Source: Dipetalonema caudispina
Lineage: Eukaryota > Nematoda > Chromadorea > Rhabditida > Onchocercidae
DNA: 64,000 bases
Assembly (NCBI GenBank): GCA_013365325.1
Contig: JABVXV010000019.1
Coordinates: forward strand, 1 to 64,000
Reading direction: 5' to 3'
Made by a program: the position numbers and the translations under genes
The notes under the pieces: generated by a model
Seen by the model: the letters and a program-made list of their open reading frames with translations, nothing else
Told to the model about the DNA's origin: nothing
Database searches by the model: none
Shown here: positions 25,059 to 38,846 of the stretch, in pieces
How positions within the stretch are numbered: position 1 is the first letter of the stretch
Layout of the letters: each line of letters opens with the position of its first letter

Positions 25059-28005
25059 CTGAGGCCATCTAAAATATGATAAAAATTCATTCGTTTGTTT
25101 TTGACAGTTAAAGAAAAAAAATTGGTACTTGTTGAAGAGAATAATACGTAATGATTAGGTTATACCATTTTTAAATATGCTAACATAAATTAAAGGAAAG
25201 TATTGCACTCACAAGTAAATTATCGATTATTAGGAGCGTACGCTCACTTAACGAAAAAAAAATTTCGGAATAGGGGAAAAATTTTGAACAAATATACTGC
25301 TCCTGAAGTTTTGCATTCGATAAGTATTCCACAACTGAAGGTTAAGAAATACAACAGCTACAGATCAAGCCGAACTGATAGTAAACGTAGAACAAGGGAT
25401 TGTTCCAAACAGCACTGTTCATTACATTCCCAATCCCCTAGTAAAGTATTAGCTTAATTTCTTTTTTTTTCTCTTGAAATTGCAATTTTCTTGTAATGCT
25501 ACCAGAAAGCTAATTAAACTTGCCTAATGTTCAAAGATCACAACTGACAACCTCTTGCATTAAATGAAAGCGATTCTGCCCTTTTTTCATTCAGATCATA
25601 ACATGGACGAGAGCACTTGTCCAATGCTACATGAAGTGACCTTAATCGTCCTTACGGATAAATAACAAACTCAATTAGCATATTTACAACTGGAAAACTA
25701 AATGAGAAGTGTGATCGGAAAAACGACAATATGTTTTGGGTACCAAACCTAAATAAGTTCATAAGGGACAAACAGTATCAATGTCCTTTTATTGAATAAT
25801 TGGCATTCAAGTGCATATATGCAAAATATGTTGTAGGGAACGCATTCTCGCTATATAAAACAAAGTACATAATTTTGTAAGGTAAACAAACATATAAATA
25901 ACAGTAGTTTGAATAAAAAGATACAGGGATGTATCAATGCAATGCATATATCTCTTTGCTTCATGTTAGTCGACAAAAAATTTCTTGAAAAATACAGGCA
26001 GTTAATTTGTAAACAGTAGATACAACTTATTCTTTAACGTAAAATATAAATTAAAAAATAAAAGATGATGAAAAGCAAAAAACCATGGAAACCAAAATAT
26101 GATTACATGTGCAAACTATATAATTCAAACGAAAAACTCATGAATACTATCATTCATCTTTATTAGACAACTTCATTTTTTGCATTTTTTACCATTTAAA
26201 AAACCACAAAAACGTAATAAAAAGTATCCGGAATGCATTGATCAATGAGCTACTTCCATCAGTTTCAACTTAATATAGGAAATAACGGAATATGAATCAA
26301 ATATTTCGATTGTTTGAACAGAGACAATGTATTATTCTTATAAATCATGAAAAAATTTAAATCCTCAAAAGTCTCTAAAACTTTGGACAGTATGTTTTAG
26401 TTATGGAGAACAGTAAAAGTAAGGGAAAATGTATACATACACAATATACAATTAAATGTAGGACAATACGAAAAATGATGAAAAAAGATAAGTTATTTGA
26501 GCAACAGCTCTCGTACCGAAATATTACTGTCATTTTTGAACTTTTCTATCAATTACCTTCTTATTGTAACCTTCGAAAAATTTTCCTCTTATTGGCGTTC
26601 TTACTAGCTTTCCCCAGTTCTTTTAAAATGTTAAAAAATAAGACAACAGCTTCTCGAACCGCAATTTTTAAGATATGAATTAACTTAAGGAACTATGGCA
26701 CTCTTTATCAAATGCTCATATAACCTGTGGAGAACTTGGATAAATCTAACGTTTCTTATGAAATTGGTGAAAAAAACAAAAAATCAAAAAATGTATAAAA
26801 CTTGTCCCAACAACATCTGGAGCGATGTGCTTTTACTAATTTTGCACTGCAAACCTGTGCAGTAGCATGACTGTCTTTGTTTGTATTGATATATCAAAAG
26901 AACGTAATCGGAAAGCGATCTTTAATAAATAATGAAAAAATTTAACACATGTACTTTCTTAAGGGTTCCATTTGTAAAGAATGGCGAATTTCCACTGGTT
27001 ATAGAAGAGAAGAACCTTTTAAAAGTTCAAAAATTTTTTTGAATATATTCATAGAAGGTGATTTTTTTAAAAACTCTACAAAAACAATAACAAAAGCTAT
27101 AGTGCTCACTTCAATCGGATATCGTTCGCTCTCAAGATCCAGACTTTGAAGTGAAACAGAATTTTTGAGAATTATACGCCACAGTTTATACGGGGAGAGA
27201 AAGAACAAAAAAAAATTGCTGGATATGTAAAGTTGAACAGCATGCTTTATGCTGCTCATGTGAAAGCAATCTATCGATCGAAATAAATTTCAACGGTAGT
27301 TGAAGAAAATCTTAAATAACGATGCCATCGTAATTTACACTGGAATCATCGCTTTCCATAAGAAATCTGATATGCGCTATCGTCAGCTAAAAATAAACAG
27401 TTCCTTTTTTCGATTTTAATAGTTTTTTTCCAAGCTTTTTCCGGAATATATAAGCTGTTGTTCCAAGCTGAACTCTGAAGAAAGTTGCTTAGCACAAGTA
27501 TTACTATTGCCTGCGGTCCCTTCATTCCTACGAAACTGCGAGGATGATTTCAACTTGGAATGATAAATTATTTCAGTAAATATCCCTAATCATTAAATAC
27601 TTTGCTAGTCATCTGCACAACACTGCTCGTATATACTTAGTATATTCAAAGTAAATGTCATCCGTTACAAATCCAACTAAAAAACAGTTTTGTATCCTCG
27701 TTTTGTTAAATATCAAGGAATCACCTAGAAGTTCTTTTAACCGAGTCATGCAGTGAAATATTTCAAATAAAAACAATGATAATCGTTCTGACATCCGTTT
27801 CAAAATACTTGACTTTATTTCAGATGCAATTAATGGAAATTTTATAACTTAGGCTCACAAAAGAGAAAATAACATTAGTCGAAACACCGGATAAAGTTAA
27901 AAGTTTTTAGACCCAAAACTTAAATTCTGAATAGATAAAGTTTGATAGGTTTCACGTAAGATAATTGTGCGCAAGTAAGATCATTGTGCGCAAGAACATA
28001 TATAT
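25059..28005. other. Intergenic region, 3' flank of VPS35
   Basis: About 2.9 kb of AT-rich sequence between the cgt start and the VPS35 stop, both on the minus strand. It presumably holds the cgt promoter and VPS35 3' UTR. Open frames such as 26403-26678 (+, ATG start, 91 codons, Lys-rich then hydrophobic) have no splice partners or recognisable domain. A short tandem duplication lies at 27956-27993. Confidence 0.5.
27956..27993. repeat. 19-bp tandem duplication, two copies
   Basis: Two adjacent 19-bp units (27956-27974 and 27975-27993) beginning GTAAGAT and ending GTGCGCAA differ at one base. The pair lies just downstream of the VPS35 stop codon, so it is probably in its 3' UTR. Confidence 0.9.
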
Positions 28006-31000
28006 TTAAAAATTCGGAAGTATTACGTTGAAGTACGTAGTAATTTGTTCTGCTTCACTCGACGGTTCCAACTGTACAATTAATTCACGAATCTTTCCAA
28101 TAACTTGATTTAGTATATCAACAGTAATCTGTATAATGAGTAAAGTCATAGATTTCATTCTTATCATAAATGCTATTTACAATCTAATTAAAATTTTATT
28201 ACTCTCGAGCGAACTGAGTTTTTATTTCTTATCCATATTTGTAAATATCAATTTTATAAAAGTTATAAAATGCTTGAAGTCATAAAAGACCAACCTCATC
28301 GCATCCAGCTTCATAGAAATAAAGGTAGTGGCTGAAGACAGTTATATAAAGTTGTACTTGAACAACAGGATCCATGCACTGAGATGCAACACGTAAAGCT
28401 TTTTTTAAGCAGTTCACGACCTGAAAAAGACGTACTGCATATTGACTTGAAAAGAACATTGGCTTAAAAATTGTTTATTCTTACCGAATTTTTTCCGTAA
28501 ATCTACTTGAACAATCCACACATACAGTTTCATAAAACACTTAGGATGAACTAAATCGCAGAAATGATTACTGTCAGTCATGCCCTTCTAGATTTTTTTT
28601 TACAACAGCAAAAAGAAAACCAAATTAAAATACCTGCACAGAATCTTTCATTGGAAGATCCTTGTCTGCTGTATAGCCATTCCAAAACAAATGTGCCTCA
28701 ACAAAACAGTACGTCTCATTATAAGTTTCTTTTGCTAATGAGTGTTATTTTCATAGTCTTTAATTTAGTCTTGTAATGTCCTTAAATCGTGGTTACAATC
28801 TAACTGCAGTACTAACTCACTAAAACGGTGAACCGTTTGTTACTTGTCTTTGCATGAAAAAATATCAATGGTTTCTCATGGTACTTTTCATGATATTATA
28901 CGTTCGCCTTAACTTCTACGATATAAAATCCAATGAACCTACTACTAAGCAAACTGCTATACATTGATCAGCTTTTTTAAAAAGCTTAGCTGAAGCATGG
29001 GCACACTGAGTACGTAGTGGTTCGTGATTCTCTTCTGTGAAGCATTTTACACGTTCAAGAGTACCTGAAGTTTGATTTTAAAGTCAAATTCAGTTATAAA
29101 GCAAGATTCGAGACGACGAATTACCGCTTTGAACAGCCTCAGGGGTTGCAGTCATTATTACCCCTTCCAGTCTAAATACACCGCGATTTGAAAAAGTGCT
29201 ATAACTGATATAAAAATCAAAATGATGTCCAATTTTTACAATTTTGAATTGAAGAAAAACATCTCCTGATATGAAAGACACGGACGCACCTATAAGTAAC
29301 GATATTGCCGCCAGTTGCGCTCGACTATCAGCAACTTCCTCTTCATAGATGGAAAAAGCCTGTAAAAAATATTCTTGACAAACAATGCATCAACTTTCAT
29401 CATGCGCTCATAACTGCATAATATAGGTTCAAAAAATCTAAAAAATAACAAACCTTGGAAAAGAATTCATATGCTACAGTCACGCTGTTTTCAAATTTGA
29501 TTTGGTCAGCTATCAATACTCCCTGCAAAATCTGAATTCACATAGCAAAAATGGCACTTCCTATTAATGAACTATTTATTTCATAATTTTTCCCTTTGAT
29601 GATCGAGCAAGACATTTTTGCTGAATTTTGACATTAACATAGGTGCAGTGGCTACAATTAGATAAAGGAATTAGATAAGATGAAGTTATACATTATATTA
29701 CAAATTAATTCCTAACGAAAACTGATCAAAAATATGGACCTGCAGATAAAGTCGTATTGGCAATTGCGAAAGTTCTGCTGATGAAACCAAGGCGTCCACT
29801 GTGTGCATACAAAAAACAAACATTTTTTGCAATTTTGCATCACGTTTTTCCTAGAGTTGGAGATAGAGCAATAAAAAGTATTAGATTAAAAAAAAAAAAA
29901 GTTTGACATTAAAAAAATTTTTGCCTTAAAATAGCAAAAAGGAAAGATTTAACTAAATTTAGAGTCAATCCACAAAAAACCAATATTTCTCCTCTTCTCA
30001 CTTTCCATGAAAATTGATGCCTAGTACGACGTTACAATTCAACCATAATGTCTAGAGAATGTAACTGATTGAAAACAACAAACATCGTCAGATTCAGCTG
30101 CATAGCGAACAATTAACTGATATAAGGCAAAAGTAATGGTAGGCAGCGAATATTGAATTCGGTAACGACCACCAGCACCAAAACGTTTTCTCACTGCACT
30201 GATTATCTGTAAATGGTAGCTCGTGATAACAAGAATCGATATATTTGGAGATATATGGAACAAAAGTTGATGCTACGCGATAAGTGAAATAAAACAATAT
30301 CTACAGTTTAAGGTCTTCGTTAACGCATTGTTGTATGTGATATCATCTATATTATATTTTTACAAGCAAATTTGCTGTTTACGTTGTAGTATACTACTCT
30401 AAACTGCTGCTCATTGGTACGATGTTTCTTGTTTTTTTTTTTTTTTTTTTTTTAGCTATATTATCGCAAATTAACTGAAACATACCAAAAACTGCTGATC
30501 TGTTGTTGGAGCATGGATGAGATTAACAAATCGTGAAACAAGGGCTTGCTCATCAATAAAGTCCTCATTCATTCTTAGATCATCAGGCTGATCTTCCTGA
30601 TCCACCAGCAACGGCTCGATTAAATTCAGCAGTTTTTCCACTGCCTCTATTGTAGTTAAAACTGCATCCTAGAATAAGAAAAATATTAAAGGATGCTTTT
30701 GGACCTCTCATAAAAGAAAGTCCTAGAAAAATCTCTAAAAACCACAAGTTTTTGGAATCGAATTTGAAAAATTTCCATTCCATCAGTTAAATCAACTTCT
30801 CTCTGATGCAAACAAACACATAAACTTACATTATCCACCATCTTCTGTAAAACATATGCCGCTGCCTGAGTTCTACCACGGTAATCCAACAATCCTAAGA
30901 CATCACCATAATGTTCCAACTGGAGTAGTTTGTCAATATTATTATATTGATCGACTGGGATTCGCAAAATTTTCATTATCTCACGGCCAACAACGCTGTT

Positions 31001-33557
31001 GTACGGAGCTCTAAAAGAGACAATACAAAAAATGATTGGGTTTAAAACATCCCTTCATGATCAGCTTGCTGATACGCAAGTTCGTGATTAAAAACATGCA
31101 TTTAGGGTAAGAAAGCCATCAAGACTAATTAGAGCAAAGAATGTATATTCCGAAACAGAATTACCACTAATTGAAAGTGGATAAATAATACATTGTAAAA
31201 CTACTATTTACCTTGATATCTTAAATTTGGTAAAAACATTTGCTGTGGTGGCGAAAACTATATCTGCATAGTCAGTTCTTTCTGGATAACATTTCAAAGC
31301 AAAGTTAACGAGGGTAGTCTAAAAATTGAATATCATCATGTACATGTCCGAACCAGTAATCAATCTTTCAATTGCTTCTTTGATTAAAAAGATATTTAAA
31401 TATTTTCTAATTGGAAATAATGAATAACACGAAATATTCTGAAGCTGCCAAAGCGAAATTCTGAAAAACCGACCTGCAATGAAACGACATCTTCCGGTGG
31501 CATTCCCTCCCTACTCATTATCACTGACTGTGTCTGCTTTGAAAAGATCTCAAACAGTGGCAAACTGTCGGGAATTTCAACACCTTCAGATGATGCGTAA
31601 ATAGCAAGGCGATCAATTAAAGCTATGAAAACATTTTTTATCTGCAAATGAATCATACTGTGGTGACAGAATTGAGTGACAAAATCATTAACAGATATAA
31701 ACAAATGGGTACTCGAATTTCGAGAATATAATAGGATTCAAGAACATCAAGGTACTAAAAATTGAAATAAAACAAGGTCTACCTGTACACCTTGATCCAG
31801 TTCAGAACAAGCATGGAGAAATTCATGCAAAGTTGCTAAGTGGTACTCATCTGGAAAGACCTGAATAACACATTCCATAAGATATTCTTGGGATATCGCA
31901 TCTTTGCATGATACGGCCTGTTCCAGAATTCCTGGCAATACAATCTGAAAATGTACAACTCTTTAAGAGTTGATAATTTCGAATCAGTATTAAAAATTTG
32001 AAAATATATTTCAATGCTTCGATGTTACACATCTAAGGCCGTAAGTACCCGAAACAAACCTTGCGATAAGTGTCAATATTGAGATTTTCCAGCTGCGAAA
32101 GTCGAACAAGATTTGTCCCTACTAAGATTCGCAGCTCTCGTCGTTCACGTTCACGCTTATCTTTTTCTCGGCTTGGTCCTTGATGCTGCATTCGTACCCA
32201 CAATTTGTTCATTTCAGCGAAGTTCACCATAATGAAATCGATTGCATCTCGTACATCACCATGATCGCTACTAAAACAATCCTTATACTCTACTGTGACA
32301 TAATTTTTGGTAAATAAACCGAGATATTGATAATTAAGTGGATTTATAATAAAATCAAAGAAGAACGCCTCTAGTTCTTCTACATTTTCTCCAAATGCAA
32401 AGGAGCAAAAAACAGTCTCATCTAGTTCAAAATCTAAGACAGAAATTTCAATAAAACAATAACGAAAAAACGTACTTATCATTCTCTATTGTATCGGGTA
32501 ACAAGTTCCTGGTACACTGTAACAAATAATTACGTAGGAAAAGACCGCGGAGTGGATGTTGCACACCGCGACACATCTCAACTAAATCCTTTAATATATC
32601 TCGAGCATTCGCTTCTCCCAGTCTTATGTACACAACGCCAACAGTTACTAATAAATACCTACAAAATATCCTCTTCTAAAGAATGACCTGATAAATCTAT
32701 TACAAAATGTTGAAACATTAATAATTCAGTTTACATTAAAGCTTATTTATTTACGCATAGCAAAAACTGAAAATGTCAAGAAATGTATAACTAATTCCAG
32801 CTTGGGTCAAATATTATTTTAAAATACCAGCGAATAACAGCGAAAACTTATTGCATATGCACACACAAACATTCTTCTAAGTTACTTTCTCTACAATATC
32901 GGAAACATGTTTCGTTCCTGATATGCTGCTTCAATACTCCATATTATTATAAGCCCGACAAAATAAAAAGGTAAACACTTGCAAAGGAAACCTACAAACG
33001 AGGAATAACATTGCCAGCATATTGAACAAGCTCATATAAATCAGCAACTTTTCTTCCTTTTTCATAATCTTCAGTGAGATGTGTTTCTAAGTGTTGCAAT
33101 TCATTAGTCACATCAACGTCTGAAAAAAATCCTTATGATACAGAAAAATTCACTTTAGTATCTTACATCAATTCTCATTAACTAAAGAATAGTTTGAAAC
33201 TTTAAGTCCAGTTTTTGATAGGGATACATTGTTATTCATTTCAGAAAAAAGAAAAGAGAAGCTCTGATGTCCAACAAGAATTTGTTAGCTCCACAAAAAT
33301 AAATTTGTTAAACTTCCGACTTAAACTTTGACTGAGAATTTGAAATTCTCACAAAGCCTGTAGTAGTACTTCGGTGTAAGTGTTCCAGTACGCAACTCTG
33401 CAAGCATCTGTGATGCATGCTTTAATGCGTCCATCAGAACACCTTTATCCAAACACCGCTTCATTTCGAACGATAAGGATCGCACCACAAGACATGTTTC
33501 TTCCAGTAACTTCTCCTGCTCCGACTTCAACACGAGGGCGTCATCGCTCTTCGTCAT
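28006..33557 (-). CDS. vps-35: VPS35 retromer subunit
   Basis: There are 17 exons: 33557-33353, 33119-32996, 32658-32476, 32270-32060, 31944-31783, 31641-31474, 31318-31212, 31010-30830, 30668-30486, 30206-30084, 29850-29740, 29522-29454, 29359-29290, 29064-28963, 28734-28634, 28420-28295 and 28128-28006. Phases agree throughout, giving about 782 residues (human about 796). VPS35 is the HEAT-like solenoid core of the retromer, which retrieves cargo from endosomes to the Golgi. N-terminal [18 protein letters not shown] and the PRLYLL motif (residues 108-113, the VPS26 contact) are intact. So are [37 protein letters not shown], the basic [33 protein letters not shown] and AHLFWNG. The protein ends about 15-25 residues earlier than vertebrate VPS35. 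The acceptor of exon 15 (28734) is the weakest junction. A CAG acceptor just upstream of the ATG (near 33566) suggests a spliced-leader or 5' UTR site. Confidence 0.95.
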
Positions 33558-34327
33558 TGCTTTTTCTGAATTTGTTTTTATTAATCCTCGTACAATTTTA
33601 CTTTCTGCAAAAGCAAATCAGCTATTCCATGAATCCCACATATAATATCAGAACTATCCAAACTGAATTCAGATAATTAGGCATGAATTTTAGCGCTGAG
33701 CTTACCAGTTCCAACAAATGATCCTAACTTTGAAAAAAACCTTGCGTATTACTGCAACAGAATATAAGATCAAATGGACATAAATATATTCTCCCACCAA
33801 GATAAATTCAACTATTTAAAGTAGAGAATTCCTTTAAATCAGTTTTATTATCTAATGAACCATATTTCGAGAAATTTTAAAATAATAATATACCGAAATC
33901 AGGTGACAGTCATCACGATGCGTCGAGAACTATATAAATTTACTACTGATTCTTGAAAAACAAATTACTGCTTTAAATTCTACCATATCATATAAAAAAT
34001 TTACAAGGCACAATTAATATCACTTAAAACTGGGAAAGAAATATTCATAAGCAGAGAACATAATCAATTAAAAAAATTACGAAATTGAAAAGATAGTATC
34101 TAAGATTGAGAAATTAACATACTATACATTTGAAGTGAACAGAAACTATTGACCCGTTTCATATTGTGCCAAAACCGATGCAATGTTGGGCATTGGCACA
34201 AAACGAAAAGTGCTCCAAACTAATTCAGTAGTAATCACAAATGGGCAATAAAGTGTAATCAAAAACACACTGGTCTTCTTAACATAATATACAGTTAAAA
34301 CATTACAACCTGCAAAAAGCCATTAGA
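33558..34327. other. Intergenic gap, nothing seen
   Basis: About 770 bp between the VPS35 start and the UGT stop, both on the minus strand. It contains AT-rich sequence only. It should hold the VPS35 promoter and the UGT 3' UTR. Confidence 0.55.
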
Positions 34328-37300
34328 TTATTTCTTTTTTTTCACGCTAACATTCCTTCTGACTTTTTTTACTTTCAAAATTAATTTCACCATGATGTAG
34401 TATATCAAAAACAACGTTACACAGGCAATGCCTATCACAAACAAGATGATGTCTACCAAAAAGTACTGCAAGAGGTACAATTCATCGGCACCAGAACGAG
34501 CATGAGGAATCTGAAATATTTGCTATCATATGTGATTCCTTAAGGTAAAAAACTTACTGCGAACTTTAGCTCCATATTGGTAGAAAAAAACACAATTTCA
34601 AAATGTGTTTGTTCATAAAATAAGATGAACATGTTTGAATAATAATTCCTTTTGAAATAAGTTATAAAATTGAAAAAGTTTCCCAAGTAGAGTGCATCCT
34701 AGTGATAAAATTTATAAAACATTTTAGTTTCAGTCCTTTTTTACTCTCTGGAAAAGGATTCGAGATTAACTTTCAAAGTCTATCCCAAAACCTTTCTGCA
34801 TAATTAAAGAGAATATGCTAGTTGAAATGCCTTATTAATAATGTACAAACCTCATTATGACGCTCAATAAATTCCACCCAAAATGTGGAATGATTCAATT
34901 CCGAGTAAGGCACATCTTTCATCATATCTTGAAAGATGAGCATTTCTTTTTTGTATCTGCAAAAAAAATTATTACTTGGAAATTTAGTTGAATAGAAACT
35001 AATCTTCAAAATGAAATCTTGAAAATGCATAGAAAACTTCTACAGAAACTGAAGAGGTATCAAAAAGCACAAGAGAAAAGAGACGATAATACCTCGATGG
35101 CAGCGTTTAGAAAGCATATTACTCTAGGATCCCCCAAGAGATTTTTCTATTTAAGGAAAGTAAAACTTACTTCGAATTATAAATTTCCTTGACAGCTTTT
35201 TCGATGTTTTCTTTGCTTAAGTCTTGTTTTTCAAGCATTATGCCAACATTTCGTGCTGTCAAACGCAGCAAATTGTCATAAGCGGACGTAGTCAACGGAT
35301 AACCTACCACGGGAACACCATGCCAAACACTTTCAATAACGCTATTTAGACCACCATGCGTTATATGCGCTCGCGCTTTTGGATGTCCTAAATTAAGTAC
35401 AAAAATGAAAAGAGGAATCTTATGAAACTTAAAACTTTAACATGCAGCCTTAAAATATTAATCCATTCGCACACAGTTTCCACAATGCCCCAGAAAATCA
35501 ATATTAATAGTAACCTAGTAAATCCTGTTGTGGAAGCCATTCTGCAATGTATACATTAGCAGATAAGTTTAAAATAGTAGGACCATTGTATTGCCAAATA
35601 AAATGTATCTCAGGCATTCTCGCAAATGCCTGTATAAAGCTCTCCTGAAATTCTTCTACTGAATATGTAAAAATTTTAGTTTTATTCAACTTCAAAAAAA
35701 AAAAATCGAGAAAAAATCTAACAATGACGTGCTTTGGTGCAAGATTCCACTGTGCTGTAAAACCCGATGTAAACAGTACGAATCCATTCTTTGCATCTGC
35801 TTTATCAATAAAAGTAAGCCACTCCTGAAAAACGCCACAAAATCAAGAATCAGTCTACAAAAACGATATCATCAGAATCATTCTATTTAAAATTTCCTTA
35901 CTTTTATCTAATATGGTCGAATTCCAGTGGAGAATAATATAAACTGATGTGACTGATGAAGCAACATTATCGTATGTCAAGTACTTACAGGATAAACTGC
36001 TACATATAAAATTGGTTGAAACAAGCTCTAGTTAATTAGTTAATTCCAATAATTCATTTAAAAGTACAGAGAACAACGAAACGAGCACAAAACATGGTAA
36101 AACACTCAATCATAAACAATCAAACGTATAATAACATACCCGCTTGAGCAAAGTTGCTTTACGACATTCAATAGCACCAACAAAAGCAACTCGTGGCATG
36201 TACGGTCGCGCAAAATCGAAGATTTGAGGTGTATTAACAAAGTTAACTGAAGCATTTCGCTCGATATAAAATGCGTTAGGCAGGACGTCTGCATAATACT
36301 TCTAAAATAACTGTGCAGTTACAACGAAAAACTTTAAAAAACCAATTTTTATCTTCTTTTTTATTAATTCTAGGGTAAGGTTAGATGGAAAGTAATCACG
36401 AAATTGTCAAATTAAAGACGTAAAGAGTTAAAAAAACTCTAGATATGGGGATTTGTAAACTCTTGTACTATTAAAAATATCGAATAAGAAGCAGTGTTTG
36501 GATTTACTTTTTGCAAAGAAAATTCAAAAACAAATTCACCTTGAATAGTTTATCGATTCTTTTCAAAATCAAATGTTGGTGAATGTAGAGAGCTCGAAAA
36601 TATGAAGCAAAATTGTACAGTCGCTGCAGGAAAGTTAGATCATCAGTGAGTCTAGAACACAATGCATTTAAATCTAACTAATTTGAGTAGGACATCTTGA
36701 ATTGTGATATTTCATCAACTCATTCAAAACTTCTATAGCAAAAAAAAAAAAAAAAGAACGGACACATACTCCACAAACTTTACAATCGGACAAATGAGAA
36801 CCAAAACCTAATAGAAATAACTGTATGGATGTGGAAATTATGATGTATGAAGCATATATACCAGTCGTGAAAATAAATGTGCTCATGAAATAAAACATAC
36901 TTAGTGCCAGGAACGGGCAAATAACTCGGAAAACTAGGACTCTGATTGCTCCAAGCTGATTCAGTACGTAAAGCAGTCATAGACCAATAAATAAAAACAC
37001 TTTTTTGCAAACCAACCAATAGTAAACCACATGGATTATACAGATCGTCCACAATTACTGTTGTAAAATTTTTAGTCACCAAATTATCAAACTCTTGTTT
37101 ATGGGTGAGCAAAACCTAAACAAAAATAATTAAAATATTATAGAAAATGAAGGAATTGAACCGTCTAACCGGAAATTGGAGATGAGTTTTGATCAAACCT
37201 ACGAAATAATTTCATTTCCATTAAAGTGAAAGAAATGGTAAATATCTCCACTTGACAGAATTTTCCATTTCAACTTAATTCTTTTTTCCTGTGTGTAGGA

Positions 37301-38132
37301 AAAAAGAAATTCGTTTCAAAAAATGATAACGACTAAATACATAATGAAACTTCTTCTCACTACGATAGGTTAACAAAAACATTGCAAAGATTTCGTACAG
37401 CTAACCTGCTCACACATTTTGATGCTCGCCAACCAGGCCGTTGTTCGCTCTGTGTCATCATTGAAATCGGCATCCCATATACGAGAATGTATTGAGTGAT
37501 TTCGATACAAGTATAAATCATTTAGTTCCTGATTTGACGATTTCACTCTCCAGAAGATTTCGTCTACTCCTTTTGGGAGACTGATTTTACTCTGCAAAAC
37601 ATAATATTGCTGACTGGGCAAAGAGTGTTGATTCTTCCTACCAACAAATTCCACTGAAATCACTATCAATATTTCAGGTACATTACAATCCTGCAAAACA
37701 AATGGGAACAAGAAGGGAACGTATAAATGAGATAAACGGATGGTAAAAGAACAAGAAGAGTTATTATAAATAAGAAATGTCATTTATCATTCATTTCTCT
37801 TCCATCTTTCAACAACTGCAAGAAAATTTGTAAAATGCGGACATTTCAGGAAATTTCCGACATTAATTCAGTCGATCTAATAACGATGTGGTGAATGCAC
37901 ATAAACAAATTATGGGAGATACCTTCCGAGAGAAGCCATATTCAACCCACGTAACGTTATGTTCCCGTTTTATCAACTCTTCAGCGAGAGTCCGCATCGT
38001 GAACCGATGGACGGGAAACAGTGAGCTTGGAATGATCAATACGTTCGCTGCTTCATTCACATTTAGAAATGAGAGCAGAATCAGAAGTAATCCAATGAAA
38101 ATTATCATTCTAGAAATATTCGTAGCAAACAA
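34328..38132 (-). CDS. UDP-glycosyltransferase (UGT family, GT1)
   Basis: There are ten exons: 38132-37923, 37690-37406, 37115-36901, 36651-36540, 36301-36140, 35824-35723, 35658-35515, 35387-35171, 34956-34851 and 34510-34328, for about 578 residues. The enzyme conjugates sugars from UDP-sugars to small lipophilic molecules in the ER lumen. A signal peptide covers residues 1-28. The acceptor domain follows with the [21 protein letters not shown] segment broken across its early part. The C-terminal donor domain has [50 protein letters not shown] and [10 protein letters not shown] single transmembrane helix near residues 535-558 precedes a basic tail ending KKKK, which resembles an ER-retrieval dilysine signal. 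One problem remains: the join between exon 6 and exon 7 is one base out of phase with canonical sites (see findings), so a one-base error or lesion is possible. Confidence 0.88.
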
Positions 38133-38453
38133 TCATTTCAGTACATTCTCTTTCCTACCAATACTGGTTTATACTGAGGGTTAAATTAAGCCTGAATAGA
38201 GACTTTAGCATGTCTTATCTCTCATTGATGCCACTTTACTACATAATTATAGTCATTTGGTACTAATTTCATGCAAAAACATACTTTGATGTCTTAGAAT
38301 GGTACAGCAAAATGTCTTCAAATCATAACCTCAAAATTATTCACAATAATAAATCGGACGTTGAAATGAAACTAAAATAGAACTTGATATATTAGCTAGT
38401 TTAATCAAAAACATTTGACTGTTCCATTCCTAGCCATATATTAGTAACAAAAG

Positions 38454-38490
38454 TCCGATGCTATATATTATATTCCGATGCTATATATTA
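38454..38490. repeat. 17-bp direct repeat, two copies
   Basis: The 17-mer beginning TCCGATGC and ending TATTA occurs at 38454-38470 and again at 38474-38490, separated by three bases. It is a simple local duplication upstream of the UGT gene. Confidence 0.9.
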
Positions 38491-38846
38491 ATAATCCCCG
38501 AGACATACCAGAAAAACCAAAAAGTGGTTGAACTATCCCATTGTGCACAATTTATAACAACTGAAAAGGAACCATTATGAGACCACTCCATCGAACCGCT
38601 CTAGCAAGGTAGCATATCTTCGCTGACATCATAAGATACCGTGTTGTTATTAATCAACTGATAACACTAATTAATAACAGGTCATTAGAAGGTATCACCT
38701 TGTTTCCTCTGAACCACCCGAGAGTAATCAATCGATGAATAGTACATCGAATGTATATTTCTGATAATTTGTAGAAAGATTTCACTTTTCAAATACTTTC
38801 CCATTTTGCATATATTATGAGTGTGTTATAAAACAAGTTTTTATAT

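Noticed and set aside
33380..33676. 98-codon plus-strand frame
   Set aside because: It is the reverse of VPS35 exon 1, with no splice sites or start context of its own.
38642..38685. Small inverted repeat (TGTTATTAAT / ATTAATAACA)
   Set aside because: Ten AT-rich base pairs are expected by chance several times in a window of this composition.
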